Under the pieces are notes generated by a model. It saw nothing but the letters and a program-made list of their open reading frames with translations, did not search any database and was not told the origin of the DNA. Shown here piece after piece: positions 58,660 to 64,000 of a DNA stretch of 64,000 nt (position 1 is the first letter of the stretch; each line of letters starts with the position of its first letter). Both the position numbers and the translations under genes were made by a program. The stretch comes from Gnetum montanum (lineage: Eukaryota > Streptophyta > Gnetopsida > Gnetales > Gnetaceae). The stretch lies in assembly GCA_015680685.1 (NCBI GenBank), contig MNCI01001980.1, forward strand, positions 141,375-205,374, written 5' to 3'.

Positions 58660-61420
58660 ATGGCACCAAGACCAAAACAGCTACAGGAAGGAGGACCATC
58701 ACAACCAAGGGAAAAAGGAAGAGAATAGCAAGAACAAGCCCAAGAGTAGGTAGTAGACACTCGTGCAATATGACCTCTTCAAGAGGAGCCCAAAGTGGAA
58801 TCTATTCAACAAATTCTCAAAGAAGAGGCTACAACTAAACAATCTCAAAGAGGAGAGGCACCAGGGCCCATACCAAGACTTGAGGTCACATTGACATGAG
58901 CTTGCTTTGGTACAATCAAGCCTCATGATGTCCAACACTCAGTTTTCTAAGAACTAAACTTTGGAAGATTCTTAGAAAATGCTCCTCCAGAAGACAAGAT
59001 GCAATTGCAAAACTCTTCCATGTGGCCAATCATCACTTCCAGTGGGAAGTGGTATATAGAAGAGACATATCTCTTCTGGAACATCCAAAAGGTAGGAGCC
59101 ACTATGAAAATCAAGGACATTTATTTATCATACTTAGTAGAAGCTATTGCGCAAGCTCTTGGTCTACCTAATTATGGAACCCATCTAGCAGAGATCTCCA
59201 CACATGCAAACCACAAGGCAAAAAGGGAGTAGATCCAATAGTGTTATGGGGTTGACCACAAGGAGTTTGATGCACTTACACTAGTGGAGTGCATATACTT
59301 CAAGATAGTGGCTTATCACATTAATCCAATGGTGAGGCCTAGCAAGGTGATTACTTTCTTTGCCCATGCATGTGCCACTTTAAGTGAGAGATTCCCTATA
59401 AATAATCCACAATTAATATATCTAGAGATGAAAAAGTGCTTCAAGGAAAAACCTATCCTTTCCATGCTTTACCAAAAAATTCTATAAAAGGGCAAGGATA
59501 GTCCACTATGTAAATGACACAATCAATCATACTCCCATTGCCTCCTGGCCTAATATGATGAAAGACAAGATCCTTGTTATGTCTAAAGAAAAGGACTAGC
59601 AACTGCCACCTCCACCACCCACTCAAGAAACAACATTGAAGGCCCACATAGCCATTGAGTGCCTATGTGAAATCCAGGAGTAGCTCTTACATGAGTGGGA
59701 GAAATGAGCAAGAATAAGTGGTGGGGATCCATTTTTGTACCATCTTGTAATGAGGCACCTCAATGACGTTGCTTGAATGATCAATTAAATGGAGGAAGGT
59801 GGGCCTATATTCTCATCCTAAAGAACATAGCTACCCATGAGGTTAAATCCTAGTGCCCAAGAGGTAATGGTGTCTCTCTCATAGAAATAGCAAGTCCCAA
59901 AAATCTTTGAGAATGCTACTACCTTTTCGGTATGCTTGGAGGAGGGTGAGGAGACAGCAATGCAAGTGGTTGCTGATCAAATTGTCGAAGTACTGAATGC
60001 ACCTACATGGTCTATACCAAACATTTCTACACTCAAAGATGTGTAGACATCAACATGATTTGTTAGTGGCCAATTGAGTGAAAACCAGCATGAGGAGTTG
60101 TTCGACCAATTGGTGGAAACCAAGCAATCGAATCCAAATATCTTTAATTTTTCAAATAACATCATTGCAACACAGTCGAAGCTTCTTGAAGCAAAGGGAA
60201 AATGCATCATTCTGAAAGGGCAACTCAAAATGGCTCAAGCACAAAACCAACACTTGATCATAGAGGTTGCTGAATTAAGAGCCTACCTTGTTGATCCTAT
60301 GCTCCTCAATCCTGCACTAATAAGAGATGAAGGTTTTCAATAGCTTTAGGATAGACTTAAATACATTGAGTTGGGGATGGTGATGGCCATCTTTGACTAG
60401 TCCATGATTGAGGCCAAGACATATTTAGTCTAGAAGGACTTGGTCCAAACATGCCTAGAGAATGAGATGCTCACCCCATAGAATCATCACCTACAGAATG
60501 TTCATGTGCAGAAATAGTAGATGTAAGAATTCATCCATCAATATTAGGAGTAGCTAATGAGGATGAACACTAAGCTTAAGAGATTAGCAATAGAAAATAG
60601 AACTCTCTCTATGAAGGAAGTCCATGCCTTATGTCAAAAATCTACAATTGAGATTGCTACCTGGAAAAATAAGGCTATCAAATTTAAGAGAGTCAAGAAC
60701 CACTACAGAGCTTAGGTTGGCCTACAAAAAGAAGTTGATGAACAATACATCCAAGTGGCTAAGGCAAAAGTCAATGAGATCCTATCATTGATGGGATAGA
60801 TGCCTATAACAAAGTGGAGATCTACATGAAGGAGTTGCATATTGAAGAAATTACTGAATACATGGAGCTCACCAATCTCCGATATGCAAACTTGGCAATA
60901 CTGACTACTAGATGGCCATAGTCAGAGTTATAAAAATAGATGGCCAACTTGTACTTGCTATACAAGGTAGAGTTCAAGCACCATAAGGAGACCAAGCAAA
61001 AGCTTCAAACTACAAACACTAAACTTGAAGTTCTCATGGAAAGATTCACTAATCAAAGATCAACTACCAAGAACTTAGCCAAAACAATGAATAATTACCA
61101 AGAACTATAGAATGTAATCAGGGAACTCAACATTGAATGCAAATAATTTGCTACCTAGCTCATTAATGTCAAGGAGTTATTCCCAACAATGTCCTATCCT
61201 TAGGATGTACCCATTCCAGCCAACATCAACAAAGCTGCATGAACCATGCACGATCCCAACAATAAGGAGGAGAAGATGAAAGCATTATTGGATGCTTTCT
61301 ATCTTTAACTAGAAGTTGCAACCACAATAGAATAACCGCAATAGCCTCAACCACTACATGTACCTAAAGTAGGATAAGGTCCATTGAAACCTTAGGAGCC
61401 TTTACCACCTAGGACCGTTT
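58660..61420 (+). pseudogene. Extra 3' ORF (ORF3) of Athila-like element B
   Basis: ATG at 58660 (MAPRPKQLQEGG), in frame with VESIQQILKEEATTKQSQRGEAPGP and a conserved middle (WYIEETYLFWNIQKVGATMK; AIAQALGLPNYGTHLAE; IYFKIVAYHINPMVRPSKVI) to about 59487. A proline run (59608 on) and a coiled-coil-like part at 60074-60343 (HEELFDQLVETKQS, KGKCIILKGQLKMAQ) follow, then long Lys/Glu-rich sequence with heptad-like spacing to about 61310. Interrupted by many stops. I know no family for it. Its place after pol matches the extra ORF of Athila elements. It has no visible signal peptide or membrane helix. Confidence 0.55.
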
Positions 61421-61663
61421 AATCTTCTTCCTTGTCTTTGCACCATCAAAGGAATTATGTTTGTCAAATTTTGTCTTGGTGTTTAGTTTTATAGTCATAA
61501 ACATAATAAAATTTTGCAATCATTGTATATTTGTACATTTAGGCATTTAGTGTTTGTTTGTATTTGTTTATGTTTTTTGTATGTCTATCATCAGTCAATA
61601 ATTCCATACCTTCCAAAGTTTCTAAAGAACTCAAGGATGAGTTTTCATTCTGTCATGGGGGCA
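61421..61663 (+). other. 3' UTR with polypurine tract (about 61655-61661)
   Basis: T-rich 3' UTR. A short G-rich tract, catgggggca, immediately precedes the TGAAG start of the 3' LTR, the usual place of the plus-strand primer. Confidence 0.6.
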
Positions 61664-62531
61664 TGAAGAATTATATATTGACTACATTGACTAGATCCCA
61701 TTAACTAGTTCTTGTCACCTAGGCCTTATTGACAAGGCCCCATCAATGCATGATTTGATGCGATGACATAGCCCCATCAATGTAGTGTCTATTTTTGCCT
61801 ACAAATACAGGATCACCCATTGTATTTATGGCAATCTTTGTCAATAGAATAGTCAAACTCTTGCAATTTTATTCCATAGTCTTAGAGAATAATTAGTGAG
61901 TGCCCACAGTGTGGATCTAAGTCAGTTGTACGATGTCTTATTCAAGTGACAATGTACCTAGACACATTCATGAATGATAATAAGATTGAGATTGATTCTT
62001 ATTCATTACAACACTTTGACTTATATTAAATTTACTTTTAATGAAATCCATATTCCATATACTTAGTTAATATTTATGTTTCCATGCATATTAATGAACT
62101 GGCAGAATAAGTGTGACTAGTTTTGAGTGTAAACATGTATTCTCTTGATAATCTTAGTAGCGTTATTGCTTGGTTTGTCTAGTAGTGGATATGTGGGTTC
62201 AGGACATATACGGCAAGCTAGGAATGAACACTCATTGCCCATAGGTTAGTTTAGACTTTACTTTCCATTGTTAATAAGTTTAAATAATTGATTTCTTTAT
62301 TATTGTTAGGAGTAGCATAAGGCCAAAACAACATCATGAATCATATGTCTCACTTTGGACTAAACCATATGTGACAAAGCTACCACTAGTCCAAGTGGGA
62401 AGACAATGAACTATGATTAAGGCATAATGATCTAAATGCCACAACTAGGCCCATTGACAGAATTCAACTGGATCATTTGTGAATGCTTGTGATTCATATG
62501 GTTGGGCATAGGAGGTACCCATCACTCATCA
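61664..62531 (+). mobile_element. 3' LTR of Athila-like element B, complete, 868 bp
   Basis: Starts TGAAG after the polypurine tract and ends cactcatca, with TGA...TCA ends. U3 is short, about 120 bp before the homology shared with other LTRs, and holds two repeats of a ccccatcaatg block. A decayed TATA (TACAAATA at 61800-61807) follows. From 61781 on it is colinear with 33399-34174 and 50416-51190. The base count is close to the 823 bp of the solo LTR. The following caagt cannot be tested as a target duplication because the 5' LTR start is missing. Confidence 0.85.
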
Positions 62532-62900
62532 CAAGTTGTAGGCATTTTCATTGACACTTCAATGTTACAAAGTTGGTTTCATCAACATCATTATTTTTCT
62601 TATCATTGGCGGCACCTATCTAAGTATCAGTAGTTTCCTCTTGAAACTCCACCTTTGAACCTTAGTTGATGTTGACATAATTAACCGAAGGTATTGATAC
62701 ATTATCTTCATGTATCATAATTTCCCCTTCCTCTTATGGCAGATGGATCTCCTAATGTATAGGAGATGAGACCATGCAAAGCTTAGCCAACCATGGTCTT
62801 CCTAGGATCAATTGAAAACTGGGTGTCTCTTCAACCAGTAGAAAGTTGGCAAATTTAGGGAATTGCTCACTAGCTATGAAATCCAATGATATGGAGCCTC
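62532..62900 (-). pseudogene. Ty3/gypsy protease-region fragment, antisense
   Basis: Minus strand 62876-62640 reads SEQFPKFANFLLVEETPS, FQLILGRPWLAKLCMV and, after stops, IHEDNVSIPSVNYVNI. The LILGRPWL motif is typical for the end of retroviral-like aspartic proteases of plant gypsy elements. No flanking gag or RT on this strand. Confidence 0.65.
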
Positions 62901-62991
62901 ATGTCGCTACTCATGATCCATTAAATGATCTAGCTTTATTTTTTATGATATTTCCATTTTTATTATTTTTTCCCTAAAAACCTATTTTTTT

Positions 62992-63113
62992 CCAATAATA
63001 GGTTTATGATCTGGTCTCAATGTCAATTCCCATACATTATTCCTAGTAAATTGATTTAGCTCATCTTGCATAGCAGAAATCCATCCTTCTTCTCCTTCAG
63101 CTTCTTTGAAGTT
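62992..63113 (-). pseudogene. Ty1/copia reverse transcriptase N-terminal fragment, antisense
   Basis: Minus-strand frame NFKEAEGEEGWISAMQDELN, then QFTRNNVWELTLRPDHKPIIG, is the start of the copia RT domain (RVT_2), with its AMQDEL and VWEL motifs. No stop within the 40 residues. The rest of RT is absent; the sequence ends about 90 bases from the gypsy protease fragment. Confidence 0.8.
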
Positions 63114-63611
63114 TTTTGCTTACAGTTGTGAGAGATATGCTAGAGAAGTTTATAACTTAGTGCCATCTAGTAGAATTGAACCTATGACTTGGGTTACCAG
63201 GCCAAGACAATATTCTAATTATAAGAAATAATCATATGAGGTGGTGTTGAATCCAAAATATAAATATATTAAAAATAAAAATGCAGAGTACATGAAATAA
63301 TCATGTGAGAAAAAAATTACATACCATGTAAATCCCTATCAATACAAAACATTATTGTCTTTCACTACAATCCAAAACCCTGATATAAAAGGATATAACT
63401 ATCTTTTCACATCCCCATAAAAAAGAACATCATGGTACAAAATAGTAAATCCAAAATTTCTCAATGGAGTTTTGTTGGATTTTTTCTTACTAAAAGCTAG
63501 ATTCTAAAAGTACTTAAACAAATTCTAGATCTTCAGTTTATACTGAAACAAAGGGAGTTGATGATGGGCATTGAATGTTATTTCTACATAGGAGAAAGAC
63601 TATTCACTAGC
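63114..63611. other. No gene recognised
   Basis: A/T-rich sequence. It may contain upstream remains of the copia fragment to about 63180 (minus strand). Nothing else is supported. Confidence 0.5.
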
Positions 63612-63803
63612 TTATATATATATATTAGCTAAGATGATTTTAAAGAAGATGATGTTAACCAATCCTGACTACTAGACAAGGAAATAAGATATCTAAAAAT
63701 AGAATCACCCATCCATCCTCTGTTTCTCTACCCCTCTCACAATTTAGTTTTACCCTCTTGGTCAAGTTTGTTCTATCTTTGTTTGTTTGTGCCATTTTTA
63801 AGA
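63612..63803 (-). repeat. Helitron terminal segment, copy 3, inverted
   Basis: Reverse complement carries the same blocks as 23763-23965: acaaacaaagatagaaca, gaccaagagggtaaaac, ggtgattctatttttagat and catcatcttctttaaaatca, and the (TA)n tract near 63613-63626. It faces copy 4 across a spacer of about 30 bases. Confidence 0.8.
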
Positions 63804-63829
63804 AATAAATATCTTGCATAAATAACACT

Positions 63830-64000
63830 CAAAAATTCCATAAATAAACAAAGGTAAAACAAACTTGATCAAGAGGGTAAAACTAAATTAGGTAAGTGGT
63901 AGAGAAATAGAGGAGGGATGAGTGATTTCATTTTTAGTTATCTTGTTACCTCATCTAGTAGTTGAGCTTGGTTTAAATTATCTTATTTAAAATCATCTCA
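63830..64000 (+). repeat. Helitron terminal segment, copy 4, runs off the window
   Basis: aataaacaaaggtaaaacaa..., gatcaagagggtaaaact and gagtgatttcatttttagtt, the same order as copies 1 and 2. The window ends within the segment, so another Helitron may continue to the right. Confidence 0.8.

Noticed and set aside
58660-61420. ORF3 as an env-like gene
   Set aside because: No signal peptide, no membrane helix and no furin-type site visible; only the genomic position suggests it.
63150-63215. tRNA- or SINE-like B box (ggttcaattct on the minus strand)
   Set aside because: A box and B box would be far too close, and no cloverleaf or tail could be drawn.

Overview
The window looks like intergenic DNA from a large, repeat-filled seed-plant genome. 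A gymnosperm is plausible, but nothing here proves it. The sequence is AT-rich. Every recognisable protein belongs to a transposable element, and almost every reading frame carries stops or frameshifts. Many substitutions look like decay of methylated CG/CHG sites. I found no host gene, rRNA, tRNA or CRISPR array that I can support.

Layout. 1-3572: pol of a Tat-type Ty3/gypsy element (+), running in one frame but cut by three stops, followed by a short unknown ORF. About 5880-9505: an LTR-like block with a primer-binding-like site, joined to a second Tat-type pol (+) that starts in the middle of RNase H. 11690-14350: a third Tat-type pol (-), which contains an intact RNase H frame. 14640-18560: a degenerate tandem array with a period of about 185 bp, each unit carrying a palindrome, interrupted at 16263-16568 by a nearly perfect foldback element. 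18560-20985: no genes, but two minisatellites.

20985-62531: nested elements. An Athila-like Ty3/gypsy family (tRNA-Asp primer site, gag, protease, RT, RNase H, integrase and an extra 3' ORF) is present as a 3' fragment (20985-23755), a truncated copy A (33399-40218) and a near-complete copy B (50416-62531). Each gag-pol block is preceded by an antisense, intron-containing Helitron Rep/helicase gene (A 24240-29003, B 41560-46989). The unit Helitron-LTR-gag-pol is present twice in tandem. The simplest reading is one ~17-kb tandem duplication whose junction at 40214-40218 shares ATGAA with both parents. A younger solo LTR of 823 bp with a perfect 5-bp target duplication (ATCAC) sits in Helitron B; copy A of the duplication provides the empty site.

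62532-64000: antisense fragments of a gypsy protease and a copia reverse transcriptase, then two Helitron ends facing each other as a palindrome that runs into the window edge.

The genes do not form a host pathway. They are parasites in layers: old Tat and Athila-like LTR elements, Helitrons beside and inside them, later duplications, then a foldback element and a recent solo LTR.
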